Assembly (NCBI GenBank): GCA_036898135.1
Contig: CM072526.1
Span: 9,732,726 to 9,796,725, forward strand
DNA from: Oncomelania hupensis
Taxonomy: Eukaryota; Mollusca; Gastropoda; Littorinimorpha; Pomatiopsidae
Direction of reading: 5' to 3'
Length of the DNA: 64,000 nt
Shown here piece by piece: positions 22,105 through 33,499 of the stretch. Position numbers and translations under genes: made by a program. A model generated the notes under the pieces. It had not been told where the DNA came from and made no database searches. It was given only the letters and a program-made list of their open reading frames with translations. Numbering within the stretch: the first letter of the stretch is position 1; the number at the start of each line of letters is the position of its first letter.

Positions 22105-22428
22105 CGTGTCCCAAGTAGAGGTGAAACATAGAACGTCGGTGGAGGCTAAACACTGTACTTGTCCCAAGTAGAGGTGAAACATAGAACGTCGGTGTAGGCT
22201 AAACACTGTACATGTCCCAAGTAGAGGTAAAACATAGAACGTCAGTGTAGGCTAAACACTGTACATGTCCCAAGTAGAGGTAAAACATAGAACGTCGGTG
22301 TAGGCTAAACACTGTACTTGTCCCAAGTAGAGGTAAAACATAGAACGTCGGTGTAGGCTAAACACTGTACATGTCCCAAGTAGAGGTGAAACATAAAACG
22401 TTGGTGTAGGCTAAAACCTTGATAGCAT
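22105..22428. repeat. 53-bp minisatellite, about six units
   Basis: Units of CCCAAGTAGAGGTGAAACAT, AGAACGTCGGTGTAGGCTAA, ACACTGTACTTGT. Block B carries about four units at 55960-56170. Confidence 0.9.
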
Positions 22429-22530
22429 GCTAGTGGGCGCCTCCAGGTTAAATTAGACCAGCGCCTTGAGCTGCTCTTGAACTGGAAAAGCGCTATATAG
22501 GATCTATTAAATCAATAATAAATAGTGTAA
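22429..22530 (+). mobile_element. SINE 3' domain (GCGCTATATAGGATCT tail)
   Basis: CAGCGCCTTGAGCTGCTCTT, GAACTGGAAAAGCGCTATAT and an AATAAT tail. Shared with block B at 56180-56295. The same domain, in reverse, is the seed of the minisatellite at 36666-37370. Confidence 0.7.
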
Positions 22531-23040
22531 TACAGTTAAAACAGCCCACGTATGCTTCCACCGTTTGTAGCATGTGTGATATGGAACACAAATTCATGTT
22601 GTGTTGCTGTCAGTAATGAAACATGAACTTTGACCTGTTATTAACACAACCACACACAGGTCCAATCACAACACAAGGCCCATAACCCAGTGGGCATTTT
22701 AGCCAAAGGTAGAGAGGTGGAGGGGGGGAGAAGGGGGAGAATTACAGACATATTAAAAAAACAAAATAATGAACGGCACAAAAAAGACTGCTCCATAGAT
22801 ATCACAAGACAAATCTCTGAAATGTCAAACACTCGTTTTAAAGTTTACACTGGCTGGGTATGGATAGAAGTGTGGATATTAACCATCACGTCAAATATAA
22901 TAAGTGGAAAAAATAACACAAACATGTATGCATCACAGTTTTGATATAATAATAAGTGGGTTCACAGAAGAAGAGAAAAGGGAATGCACATTATTTAAAT
23001 AGTGACATCAAGCTCCAACAATGAGGCCTAAATTTAGCAA
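22531..23040. other. Duplicated non-coding sequence
   Basis: Aligns with 56296-56812. Nothing gene-like; short ORFs are not conserved between copies. Confidence 0.5.
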
Positions 23041-24454
23041 TCTATCCTATCCTATCCTATCTTATCCTATCCCATAACTCGGAGGTCGTATGGGCACCAC
23101 AGATGATCGTTTAACCAGCGTACTCCATCTTTCCCTGTCCTTAGCAACCCTGATTGTTTCGCTCAGTGTCAAAACAGTCCATTCTCGAATGTTGTAATCC
23201 CACCTCTTTTTCGGTCTCCATCTTCTTCTACCTCCTTGCACTGTGCATTGCAGGATGGTCTTTGCAAAACCTGATGATCTGGTGACGTGGCCATACCATC
23301 GGAGTTTACGTTTTTTCACCACTGTGAGCAGGTCATCGTGTTGTCCAATGGCTTGTGTGATGGTTTGTCGGACTTCGTCGTTGGTGATGTGCTGGGTATA
23401 GGAAATGCCCAGAAGTCTTCTGTAGCACCTCATCACCATGCTTTGTATTCTTCGTTGGAGATCTGCTGTAAGGGTCCATGTTTCGCAAGCATATAGGAAG
23501 ATGGAGATGACAAGGGAGCGCTGCAGCCTTACCTTGGAATGTAGACTGATGGTCCTGTCTCTCCAAATTGGCTTCAACCTCGCCAGGGCAGCAGTTGTTT
23601 GTGCGATCCTGGAGAGGACTTCCTGTCGGGACCCATTGTCTGATACAATGGCTCCTAAATATTTGAAGCTATGCACAGTGTTAAGGGATTGGCCTTGGAC
23701 TTTGATGTCCGTGTTGATGCCATTGGTGTTGTTGGTCATCATTTTGGTCTTCTCTGCACTTATTTCCATTCCATAGGCTCTGGAGGTGGTGTCAAGCCTC
23801 TGTACCAGCTGTTCAAGTTCTTGTTCCTCTCCAGCCAATCCATCAATGTCGTCCACAAAACGGAAGTTGGAGATTGCTCTTCCCCTTATACTGACTGTGC
23901 CTTCGTGGTCTGCAAGGACATCTGACATGATGCGCTCTAGGAAGATGTTGAAGAGTGTTGGAGAGAGTAGGCATCTCTGACGCACACCGATTGTTGTTCT
24001 GAACCAGTTTTCGATGGCGCTGTTGTGGAGGATTGCACTGGTAGCCTTGTCATACAGGCTTTTGATGACCAATAATTTTAGTGCTGATGTTGTACAATCT
24101 CATGGTTGCCCACAGAGCTTCATGCCACACTCGGTCAAACGCCTTTTTGAAGTCTACGAACACATGATATAGATGTTGTTGGTGCTGTAGGTATTTCTCG
24201 CAAATTATTCTGAGGTTGAAAATCTGTTCAGTGGTACTTCGCCCTGCCCTGAATCCTGCTTGCTCTTCAGCTATGATTTGTTCAGCTTGGGGTTTCAACC
24301 TGTTGAGTATTATTTTCAAGAGGACCTTGCTGGGATGGCTGATGAGGCTGATGGTGCGGTAATTTTCACATTCCTGAAGGTTACCTTTTTTGGGAAGAGT
24401 GATGACAAGCGACTGGGTCCATGGTGTAGGCCACTCCTCACTCTGCCAGATCTA
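23041..24454 (-). pseudogene. Non-LTR retrotransposon fragment with reverse transcriptase domain
   Basis: Minus-strand 5'-truncated LINE of the same family as 12473-12907. From 5' to 3' it holds a broken RT palm region with AGFRAGRSTTEQ and FVDFKKAFDRVWHE (24319-24100), then a 336-codon frame (24072-23062) with FRFVDDIDGLAGE, the position of the catalytic YADD-type box, a thumb region and the tail ending RPPSYGIG. A (GGATA)n tail lies at 23041-23070. AGCAA flanks both ends (23036-23040 and 24455-24459), and block B has the uninterrupted sequence CAGCAACCTGCTTTTTG at 56813, proving insertion into block A. At least one frameshift near 24050-24072 and the truncation make it inactive. Confidence 0.9.
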
Positions 24455-25281
24455 AGCAACCTGCTCTTTGATTTAGTATTCATCAGCTTGTTACATTTAA
24501 AGACCTCTGGATGAGTCCAAAACTATGTAGGTAAAGGAAAGGTCCTGTTTTCTATCAGCACAGAATGTTTACTTGGAAATAAATAATGAAACTCCTCACC
24601 AATTTCATCTAATTCACACAGAGTACACAATCGTTCTTCTCTAGGTGCATTATTAATCTTTCAGACTGAATAGGCAATTTGTGACTATTAAGTCTGAATC
24701 TCAGTAAGTTTGAGCTGAATAAACTTTACATAAACCACAGCCACTAGGAAAAATGCAAATCGCATCAAATGCGACACTTCCCACCCCCTGACTCATTATT
24801 TACAGTACTTGCCGTTAGTTCGCTAATAAAAATAATGACACAAAAGCTCTTTTATCCCTATGCCATCTCAATCCTCAACAATCACTAACTCTGTTTTCCA
24901 GTCAGCCAAGCCGGTTTGTTCGTTTAACTGAAATTTTAACGTTCCTATTTATTTGGATGATTTTATGCACTCTGTTAGATGTTGTAGTCATACTTATCAC
25001 TGTTAATGAGTGGATGGTCTTTATAGTGCAGGTGGCATGTGATGGGTTAAAGCTAAGTGTGCATGCATGTACATGGGTGTGTTCAGTTTAATGAATGTTG
25101 ATTATTTTGCATTGATGTATATATATATTGTTACGTATAAATACGTATATTCTATGTATCCATTTTATATTCATTATGTATATGAGTGTTTGTGTATGTG
25201 CAAGTTAATTTGATTATCGTTATTATATTATTGTGTTTATTTATTATGTAGTTACTTATACATTGTATTGATGGATACTTT
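24455..25281. other. Duplicated non-coding sequence
   Basis: Aligns with 56813-57650. AT-rich. No gene or structured repeat apart from short TA runs near 25125. Confidence 0.5.
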
Positions 25282-25476
25282 AGTGGCAGGGATAGCTCAG
25301 TGGTCAGAGCGCACGACTTGTGTGAGTGCGTCTTGGGCGACGTGGATTCGAATCCTGGCTTCAGCAAACTATTTTGTGATTGCTGAATATTACGGGTCAG
25401 CGCCTTGAGAAGCTCTCTGAGCTTGTAGGTGCGCTATATAAGAGAAATCTCTTTCTATATAAGAGAAATCTCTTTA
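25282..25476 (+). mobile_element. tRNA-derived SINE
   Basis: The head has RNA polymerase III boxes: A box TAGCTCAGTGGTCAGAGCG and B box GGATTCGAATCCTGG. The body contains CAGCGCCTTGAGAAGCTCTC and GCGCTATATAAGAGAAATCT, the last duplicated in the tail. Block B (57640-57670) lacks it, so it is a post-duplication insertion in A. Confidence 0.85.
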
Positions 25477-25739
25477 TGTACACGTACACATGTGTGTATA
25501 TGTGGATGTGTCAGCGTGGATAAAGGCGAGAGAGAAAAGAGAGAGTGTGTGTATTTCCAGTTGCATCATATGACTGTTGTACGCATCGACATTTTTGTTG
25601 TTGTTCATTTACTATTTTATGCGAAGCTATTGCTCAACGCCAAAGACAATTTTCAGTTTTTATGTATAATGTGAGAGTTGGACAAGAAAGATGTATTGTA
25701 TTGTACTGTATTGTATTGTTTTAACTGAATGTATTCCCC
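25477..25739. other. GA microsatellite and TATTG repeats
   Basis: Short GA tract 25528-25545 and a (TATTG)n run 25692-25720. The matching tracts in block B are longer (57716-57765 and 57905-57970). Confidence 0.6.
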
Positions 25740-26140
25740 TCTGTTAACATTACTGATAAAGATTTGATGTTTGAATAATGAAAGTTGTTCATGTTTAATT
25801 ATATGCCAATTCGCACTTATCTAATTATCTTAGGTTCTGAATTCGTTTCTTTATCAGTTGACGTTTGAACAATCAAGCTGTATTGATTTGTTACTTAATG
25901 GCCTGTTGTTTTGTACTGAATTGTTGTCTTCCTGTGTTGACATCACTGATAAAGAGTTGATGTTAGAACAATCATAACTGTATTGTTTTGTTACTTAATG
26001 ACCTGTTGTTTTGTCCTGAATTCTTTTCTTCCTGTGTTGAGATCACTGATAAAGAATTGATATTTTAACAATTCGAGTTGATGTATATTGATGCGCTAAT
26101 TTTCAAACAGATCAATTTTTAGATACTGAATTCTTTTTTT
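25740..26140. repeat. ~115-bp tandem repeat, three to four units
   Basis: Units share ACTGATAAAGA.TTGATGTTTGAACAATCA, TGTATTGATTTGTTACTTAA, TGGCCTGTTGTTTTGTACTG. Present also in block B at 57990-58330. Confidence 0.75.
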
Positions 26141-26685
26141 TGTACTGACATTGACAGCAATGTGCACCTCTCCCCCCCCCCCCCCCCCCCTCCCCCCAAA
26201 AGAAAAATCCAGATATTTCAAATCTGTGCGGAGTGAGACGTACTTAGTCCAAAAAGGACATTATAAAAAAATTATATCCGTCCGCTTGTCTGTCTGTCCG
26301 CCGTCTGGACGTGCAAAACTTGCAATATCTCAGTATCTATTTCAACTATTTAACCAAATTTGGTAAGATTTGGTAAGGTCACTATTGGTCAAAGTCACCC
26401 GAAAGTCATTGGGAGGGGGGGGGGGGGGGGGAGGGGCATAATACAACTTTTGCTGTAGTTTATTTGATATTACATGAGTGTATTTGGAGCCGGAGGAAAA
26501 GGTCATCTCAAGGTCAAGAGCATAGAAAGATCAAAGTCGTTATTACTTTACATTTTAATGTCACCGTTTCATTTTGTGGGTTTGTTTTTTTCTGTGCAGT
26601 CATTATCTTGTATAATATTGCAAGTTTCATAAGGAGCTTGTGAGTCATATGGGCTTTGCCCTTCTAGTTAAAGATTTGATGTTGG
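26141..26685. other. Homopolymer-bearing non-coding sequence
   Basis: A C-run at 26170-26190 and a G-run at 26413-26432 on the same strand flank about 220 bp. CTTCCTCCGGCTCC-like sequence and GTCAAGAGCATAGAAAGATC follow. Block B matches at 58440-58930, with the C-run but without the G-run. Confidence 0.6.
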
Positions 26686-27219
26686 AACAATGTGACCTGT
26701 ACATGTGTGCTGATGTGCCACTTAACGACCTGTTGTTAATGTGACCTGTACATGTGTACTGATGTGTCACTTAAAGACCTGTTGTTAATGTGACCTGTAC
26801 ATGTGTACTGATGTGTCACTTAAAGACCTGTTGTTAATGTGACCTGTACATGTGTACTGATGTGCCACTTAACGACCTGTTGTTAATGTGACCTGTACAT
26901 GTGTACTGATGTGTCACTTAAAGACCTGTTGTTAATGTGACCTGTACATGTGTACTGATGTGTCACTTAAAGACCTGTTGTTAATGTGACCTGTACATGT
27001 GTACTGATGTGTCACTTAAAGGCCTGTTGTTAATGTGACCTGTACATGTGTAGCCTACTGATGTGCCACTTAACGACCTGTTGTTAATGTGACCTGTACA
27101 TGTGTACTGATGTGTCACTTAAAGGCCTGTTGTTAATGTGACCTGTACATGTGTAGCCTACTGATGTGCCACTTAACGACCTGTTGTTAATGTGACCTGT
27201 ACATGTGTACTGATGTGTC
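26686..27219. repeat. 48/49-bp minisatellite, left part
   Basis: Units of TTAATGTGACCTGTACATGT, GTACTGATGTGTCACTTAAA, GACCTGTTG. It continues at 27948-28245 after an inserted retroposon. Block B array: 58930-59460. Confidence 0.95.
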
Positions 27220-27231
27220 ACTTAAAGACCT

Positions 27232-27935
27232 ACCCCTTGGGGTCATGAGCAATCTTGCCACTGTAGATTGTTCAAACCTATAAAGGGAACAGTGAAAGCC
27301 ACAGTTGAAAACCTGTCTTTCCTTTATAGGCAAGACGCTTCACTGCGGCAACAGTACCCCCGTTGGCGTGCCGGGGGTTTTCAGTATAAATAGTATCCCC
27401 ACTTTATGGAAATTTAGTGCTTTAAATTCCCACTGTCGCTGTCTTCCTCATTTACTTTTTCCTATTCCTGCTCTGTCCTTCACTCTGCTATACTATCTTC
27501 TTCTTCGCTAGATCAATGACCTACCTTTTTTCTTGAAAACTCTTCCTGGACAAGACTCCTTGTTTGTGTATGAGGTCTGTTGGATCAGCTTGGGAGTGTT
27601 GGACGCTTTCTGCCGGGTGGTCACTAGGGCTTCCTATGAATGTACTATTTAGCACTATAGGCATTTTATATGTATGTGTTTGGTTGATGATTTATAATGA
27701 TGTTTGTATTCTATTTTGTTTTTGTAACCGGGGTGTTCGCGTAGTTGAGGTCAACCCTCAGCCGTCCCCCGCGTGGGATGTCTTTATTGTAAAGTGACTG
27801 GCCGGTGGAGGGCATTCAATTTTCCCACTGGGGTTGTTTCAGCAGATCTTTTATGCGGATCGGGGGTTGTCCGGTCCTGATTTGGCTCGGAAGAGTCCGC
27901 TGGACCTAAAGCAACAATAAATCAATCAAAAAAAA
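27232..27935 (+). mobile_element. Full-length TATA-to-AATAAA retroposon with 12-bp target duplication
   Basis: The most complete copy in the window, 704 bp. ACTTAAAGACCT flanks both sides (27220-27231, 27936-27947) and belongs to the host minisatellite unit. The 5' region has three potential hairpins: ACCCCTTGGGGT (27232), CCTATAAAGG with CCTTTATAGG, and ACCCCCG with CGGGGGT. A TATA-like motif follows (near 27384), and AATAAATCAATCA plus an A-run ends it. The 77-codon ORF (27564-27797) matches the one at 188-421 in length with few changes. I see no tRNA-like boxes, so the 5' origin is unknown. Confidence 0.9.
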
Positions 27936-27947
27936 ACTTAAAGACCT

Positions 27948-28245
27948 GTTGTTAATGTGACCTGTACATGTGTACTGATGTACCACTTATAGGCCTGTTG
28001 TTAATGTGACCTGTACATGTGTGCTGATGTGCCACTTAACGACCTGTTGTTAATGTGACCTGTACATGTGTACTGATGTTCCACTTAAAGGCCTGTTGTT
28101 AATGTGACCTGTACATGTGTACTGATGTGCCACTTAAAGGCCTGTTGTTAATGTGACCTGTACATGTGTACTGATGTGCCACTTAAAGGCCTGTTGTTAA
28201 TGTGACCTGTACATGTGTACTGATGTGCCACTTAAAGGCCTGTTA
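27948..28245. repeat. 48/49-bp minisatellite, right part
   Basis: Continuation of the array at 26686-27219. Confidence 0.95.
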
Positions 28246-28494
28246 TTTGGATGTAGGCTTACTGAGTTATTTTGTTCTGTTGTCATCACTGATAAAGAGT
28301 AAGTTGTATGAACATTGACCGTGGACGTGTACACACATAATGACAGTTGAAGTGTCAGTGTGTTGGAATAGTAACATTGTCACAGTGTAGTTTGGTGTCT
28401 GTTGCCGTCAACATAAAGTGTTCTTTTGTTGGATTTCCTGCGTTTTGCGTTAGTGTAGTGATGTCATATAACGTTTATCTTTCGCTATTTCACA

Positions 28495-28650
28495 ATATTT
28501 TGCATGGCTCTGATAAACATAGCTCAGTGGATAGCGAGCTGGTATCCTATGAAGAAGGTCGCGGGTTCGAGACTTTTCAGAAGACCGAGGGCTTTCTCCA
28601 GTACTCCGGTTTCCTCCACCTTTCAATAATACTATTGGTTGCAATTTAAA
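28495..28650 (+). mobile_element. tRNA-derived SINE, degraded
   Basis: TAGCTCAGTGGATAGCGAGC (A box region) and GGTCGCGGGTTCGAGAC (B box) with the usual spacing. They are followed by CCGAGGGCTTTCTCCAGTAC and TCCGGTTTCCTCCACCTT. Too divergent in the stems for a functional tRNA gene. Confidence 0.7.
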
Positions 28651-28704
28651 ATTTCAAAACTAAAAATTGAGTGCAATTAAAGAAAAAGCGAGCGCTACCA
28701 CCTT

Positions 28705-28783
28705 GTAGTAAAAGTAGTAGTAGTAGTAGTAGTAGTAAAAGTAGTAGTAGTGGTAGTAGTAGTAGTAGTAGTAGTAGTAGTAA

Positions 28784-28819
<36 letters not shown>

Positions 28820-29041
28820 TAGTAGTAGTAGTGGTAGTAGTAGTAGTAGTAGTAGGAGTAGTAGTAGTAGTAAAAGTAGTAGTAGTAGTAGTAGTAAAAG
28901 TAGTAGTAGTAGTAGTAGTAAAAGTAGTAGTAGTAGTAGTAGTAAAAGTAGTAGTAGTAGTAGTAAAAGTAGTAGCAGTAGTAGTAGTAGTAGTAGTAGT
29001 AAAAGTAGTAGTAGTGGTAGTAGTAGTAGTAGTAGTAGTAA

Positions 29042-29076
<35 letters not shown>

Positions 29077-29104
29077 AAAGTAGTTGTAGTAGTAGTAGTA
29101 GTAA

Positions 29105-29136
<32 letters not shown>

Positions 29137-29248
29137 AATGTAGTAGTAGTAGTAGTAGTAGTAGTAGTAAAAGTAGTAGTAGTAGTAAAAGTAGTAGTAG
29201 TAGTAGTAGTAGTAAAAGTAGTAGTAGTAGTAATAGTAGTAGTAGTAA

Positions 29249-29280
<32 letters not shown>

Positions 29281-29389
29281 AAAGTAGTAGTAGTAGTAGT
29301 AGTAGTAAAAGTAGTAGTAGTAGTAGTAGTAGTAAACGTAGTAGTAGTAGTAGTAGTAGTAGTAAAAGTATTAGTAGTAGTAGTAGTAA

Positions 29390-29424
<35 letters not shown>

Positions 29425-29470
29425 AAAGTAGTAGTAGTAGTAGTAGTAGTAATAGTAGCAGTAGTAGTAT
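28705..29470. repeat. (AGT)n microsatellite with AAAAGT spacers
   Basis: About 765 bp of AGT in which AAAAGT hexamers recur at intervals of roughly 20-35 bases. Every frame on both strands is open as a consequence; these ORFs are artefacts of composition. No tract of this size is in block B. Confidence 0.95.
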
Positions 29471-30334
29471 TTGCATAAATGCATGGTTTGGACAGTAAAT
29501 AAAATATAGTCACTATCTGTTGGAATCATCAATAAAGTGTTTTGGAACACCAAGTTTTCCTTCAGTACTTGTTTCATGTTGAGAACGTCTATGTCCTAAA
29601 CCATAGCATGCTGTCACTGCTTAGAAACCTTTGTTTTGGGGATTGTTATTCTCGATAATTACTATTGTTCTTTAAAAATGTCAGAAAAAAATCATAAAGT
29701 CATAGGCAAAGGAAATTAGAAAATAACTGGATGTAGTATTAAGTGAATACTGAATCAAAATGATGAGCAAAGATAGATTGTATATAAATCATCTCGGTTA
29801 TAACATTTCAGTTTGGTTGTGTATTGTTTGGTATTTGACTGTAGTTTAGTTTTGCCTCGTGATGTCTACAGGAAGAACTTTCACACCAAAGTTTCCTCTT
29901 TTTGCTGTTGTTAATCTAAAATACTATTTTCTAGTGAATATAGTCAAACTATTTGTTTTTCTCATTTGTTATTGTGAATGCTAGCAGTTGGTGTTTGATT
30001 CCATTGCAGAAAGTTTTAACAGTACTAGCAGTGGATACTGCCTTGCTGTGTTTACTTGAGCTTTGCTTTGAACCAACGTCACTGTTCTTTTTGCTAATAA
30101 ACAGCAGTTGTTATTAATTGTTATGTTGTGTGTTCATCTGTTCAATGACTTTCTTTCTTTCTTTAGATCTTTTGATTTGTCTTTCTTGATGCCAGGGTTG
30201 AAGTTGTTGCTATCATTGTTGCTGATAATGATGATGACGATGTTTCTTCTTTTTCTTTCTTTCATTACCTTCACTTTCTTCATCCTTTTCTCTGTCTGTC
30301 TCTCTGTCTGTCTGTCTCTCTGTCTGTCTTTCAT

Positions 30335-30337
<3 letters not shown>
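29471..30337. other. Duplicated non-coding sequence
   Basis: 29640-30290 aligns with 59700-60360. AT-rich, no gene. Confidence 0.5.
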
Positions 30338-30394
<57 letters not shown>

Positions 30395-30468
30395 TCTCAT
30401 GGGCAAAAGACAAAATAAGTATGCAATAAGACAGATAATACCATACTATTACCACCATCTCCCCCACC

Positions 30469-30500
<32 letters not shown>
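30338..30500. repeat. (TC)n and (CCA)/(CAA)n microsatellites
   Basis: TC run 30338-30393, then CACCAC/CAACAA at 30463-30500. Same order in block B at 62523-62655 and 62700-62745. Confidence 0.9.
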
Positions 30501-31066
30501 AATGCACAAAGCAACATTCTTTGCAATGAAATTTCGTTCCACATTTATTTTCAACAATTATATTGCTGAATAACGTTTTAATTTCTTCCTGGTGTAGCTG
30601 ATAAATAAAAAACACACGGTACATTAGTAGCAGTAGAAGAAATAGAAGTAGATGTTGTAGTAGTAGTAGTTGAGAAAAAGTACTAGTTGTTGCAGTTGTT
30701 GTAGTAGTAGTTGTACATGTAGTAGTAGTAATAACTGTTGCTGTTGTTGTAGGAGTAGTGGAAGTTTGTTAAAGCTCCCACGATAACATGTTTTCAACAT
30801 CACAGATTCCTTTTTAAATTAAAAGTGAGTGTTGTCCCACCGGAGAAAAATTATTACGCCAAAAAAGTACGTCTTTCAAGAGGACAGTTTTGCTAAAAAC
30901 CGATACATTCATTTATGTATGTTCCTATTAATAGCATTAATGTTACTTCTAAGAATAGCACTGTAATGAAAGTGTGTAGAACAGGCCCAGTAATCTGTTT
31001 ACAAAGCAAAACAACAGGCGCCTAAAACACAAAGCTTTATAGCGGTGGGCTTGGGCAACCACTACC
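30501..31066. other. AGT/TTG-rich dispersed repeat and flank
   Basis: 30603-30866 is homologous to the right arm (62845-63093) and, inverted, to the left arm (59471-59702) of the inverted repeat in block B. It holds TGTCCCACCGGAGAAAAA. 30870-31066 matches 63095-63300. Confidence 0.6.
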
Positions 31067-31253
31067 CATTGTCATCTTTTCCTTTGACCACAAGCTGCAG
31101 TTTCCCAAGTAAATGCAGTGTCATCTTATCCTGTGGCCACAAGCTGCAGTTTCCCAAGTAAATGCAGTGTCATCTTATCCTGTGGCCACAAGCTGCAGTT
31201 TCCCAAGTAAATGCATTGTCATCTTTTCCTGTGGCCACAAGCTGCAGTTTCCC
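31067..31253. repeat. 49-bp minisatellite, left part (about four units)
   Basis: Units of TGTCATCTTATCCTGTGGCC, ACAAGCTGCAGTTTCCCAAG, TAAATGCAT. Split by a LINE fragment and resumed at 32036. Block B has it uninterrupted at 63306-63800. Confidence 0.95.
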
Positions 31254-32035
31254 GGTCCTCACCCGTCGAAGACATGAGCGTCAGGGTCTTTAAAGTCTGT
31301 ACTATGGAATGCTTGCTTGCACAGACTAGAACTCAGTTTACGCTCTCATCTGAAGGAGAATTATCAGTACCTGTAACCTGTGCTTGAACACAAGGTCAAG
31401 GGAGAGGTGAGTGAATACAGAAGTTATTCCACCAAGATACATTAACACAACTTCTTCACAGATTCTTGTCCTTCCTACCTTGCTGATCTACTGTCTGTCT
31501 ACTCCCATTCACGCACTTTGAGATCTTCTGCTGACACTCGCACACTCAAGGTTCCCGTCACCCGCACTAAGACATATGGCCAACGTTCATTCGCTTACTC
31601 CGCACCCAAGCAGTGGAATTCCCTTCCTTCCCATATCCACAACATACAATCAACACAAGCATTCAAAAAGGCCCTCAAAACCCATCTCTTCAAACTGCAT
31701 TATTCAGACTGATTTGTATCCCGCTGCCATTCTCTCCTCTTTTGTCTCTGTCTGATCCGTAAGTGTATACACGGCTGTAAATATTTATACTGTTTTTTCC
31801 TCCTGCGTCTAACCGGGCATATAAATAGCTGTGAATAGGTTTTTGCTATTCTATTTCTGTCTTTTTTGTCATTTGTGTACATAGTTATAAATAGTTTTTA
31901 CCTTTACTGTTCCGTCTTTTGGTGTATCGTGGCAAAAGCGATGTTTGATCGAGTGCATGTATTTTTACGTAATGACTATGTAAAGCGTGGTGAGTCTGGT
32001 CATAGGCTGGAGTACCCGCTATATAAAAATCCGCT
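31254..32035 (+). pseudogene. CR1/L2-group LINE 3' fragment
   Basis: An open frame (about 31470-31712) encodes the C-terminal tail typical of CR1/L2/Rex-group reverse transcriptases: SYLADLLSVYSHSRTLRSS, then YGQRSFAYSAPKQWNSLPSH and FKKALKTHLFKL before the stop. The fragment splits a 49-bp minisatellite that is continuous in block B. Upstream RT sequence is absent, so the element is severely 5'-truncated. 3' UTR-like sequence runs to about 32030. Confidence 0.8.
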
Positions 32036-32393
32036 ATTGTCATCTTATCCTGTGGCCACAAGCTGCCGTTTCCCAATTAAATGCATTGTCATCTTATCCT
32101 GTGGCCACAAGCTGCAGTTTACCAAGTAAATACATTGTCATCTTATCCTGTGGCCACAAGCTGCAGTTTCCCAAGTAAATGCAGTGTCATCTTATCCTGT
32201 GGCCACAAGCTGCAGTTTCCCAAGTAAATACATTGTCATCTTATCCTGTGGCCTCAAGTTGCAGTTTCTCAAGTAAATGCATTGTCATCTTATCCTGTGG
32301 CCGTGGCCACAAGTTGCAGATTCTCAAGTAAATGCATTGTCATCTTTTCCTGTGGCCGTGGCCACAAGCTGCAGTTTCCCAAGTAAATACATT
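32036..32393. repeat. 49-bp minisatellite, right part (about seven units)
   Basis: Same unit as 31067-31253. Two units have a 6-base GTGGCC duplication (GTGGCCGTGGCCAC) near 32297 and 32352. Confidence 0.95.
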
Positions 32394-33383
32394 GTCACAC
32401 TCACACACACAAATTTGTTTTCACGGCGTTATTATGACTTTCCTGAAACTCTATATACGTTTTGTTGACAATGGGTCATATTTCTTCCCCCTTTTTAAGT
32501 ACTCTTACTATAACCCTAATTCTTACTCTAACCCTCACCCTAATACAGCCGACGTCAAAACAACGAGGGCTCTCAAAACAAATAATGTAGATGTTCACCA
32601 GTGTGTCCAAATAACGCCGTGTAAACAAGTACACCCACACACACACACCCAAGCTAACACCCTTGATACCGAGTCCTTTTAAACAACCACACTACTTCTA
32701 CACAAAGCAGAGATCAATACAGCAAGCTTGTTATGACTGAACACAACCAAAGAGACTGGCAGCATGTAGGTACATCATTTACAAGGGAAAGGAATGTGAT
32801 TATTGTTAAAAGTAATCAATTTGTACGGCTGATTGAGATACGGGGAAAAATGGCTTTATAAATTATATATACTGTGCGTGGGTTATAATTTGGATTGCAC
32901 TCGTCACCCAAGCTGACGAAATATGGGTTACCTTATCGGAGAAAGCGCGACAGCCGTAAGAGCAGCGCCATCCAGGACAGAGGGGGAATATGACCTATTC
33001 CTCTTTGTGTGTGTGTGTGTGTGTGTGTGAGTGTGTGTGTGTGGGTGTGTGGGTGTGTGTGTGTGTTTGTGTGTTTGTGTTTTAAATTAGCAGACCTATT
33101 GCATTGTAAGAAGCCTGTATGTTGTGCTCATTATTTTAGCGAACTTGACTGTCTTCATTTAAAACAACAAAAACATACTATTGAAAGCATTACATGATAC
33201 TACTCTCATTATTATTCTTTATATATTTATAAAGTCAACAAACTAATATAATAATTCCTGCGTGTTTTGAAAACGGTTTTATGTTGAATTTCACTCTGTT
33301 CTTTTCAATAAATTTAGACCCAGTTTACGACGGTTTACTCAATGTTTGACGAACACGTCTCCGGACCGGTCTTGAACTGAGTT
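32394..33383. other. Right edge of block A and single-copy sequence
   Basis: 32394-32590 matches 63798-64000, including degenerate CCCTAA-type repeats near 32512-32548. A GT microsatellite is at 33005-33078. No gene before the exon at 33384. Confidence 0.5.
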
Positions 33384-33473
33384 CTATGCTGTTGTAACCA
33401 CTAGCTGAACTAGGACAGCCAGCAGCAAAGTAGCAAGTCCAGCATGCTGAATGGAGGCTGTAGACGTGTCCAC
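33384..33473 (-). pseudogene. Last exon of BBE-type FAD-linked oxidase remnant
   Basis: Acceptor CTATTGCAG|GTG on the minus strand opens a 29-codon exon ending TAG. It joins in frame to the donor of the next exon upstream (CAACAG|GTAC at 33862). The peptide has Ser/Thr then a hydrophobic run (LATLLLAVLVQLVV) that ends two to three residues before the stop. A small-residue region followed by a terminal hydrophobic segment is the pattern of a GPI-anchor signal; a single C-terminal membrane anchor is the alternative. This exon is intact. The oxidase exons upstream carry disabling changes, so the gene as a whole is probably dead. Confidence 0.65.
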
Positions 33474-33499
33474 CTGCAATAGACAATGATAATATTGAA

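Noticed and set aside
22690..22944. 84-codon ORF starting MGILAKGREVEGG
   Set aside because: The block B equivalent (56361-56714) has a different frame structure; no conservation of the protein.
25282..25365. tRNA gene
   Set aside because: SINE head: stems poorly paired, followed by a SINE body ending in GCGCTATATAAG, and absent from block B.
28646..29513. Poly-Ser, poly-Val, poly-Leu and poly-Thr ORFs of 240-276 codons
   Set aside because: AGT microsatellite read in all frames.
32505..32550. Telomeric repeat
   Set aside because: Only a few irregular CCCTAA-like motifs, present at the same place in both duplicated blocks.
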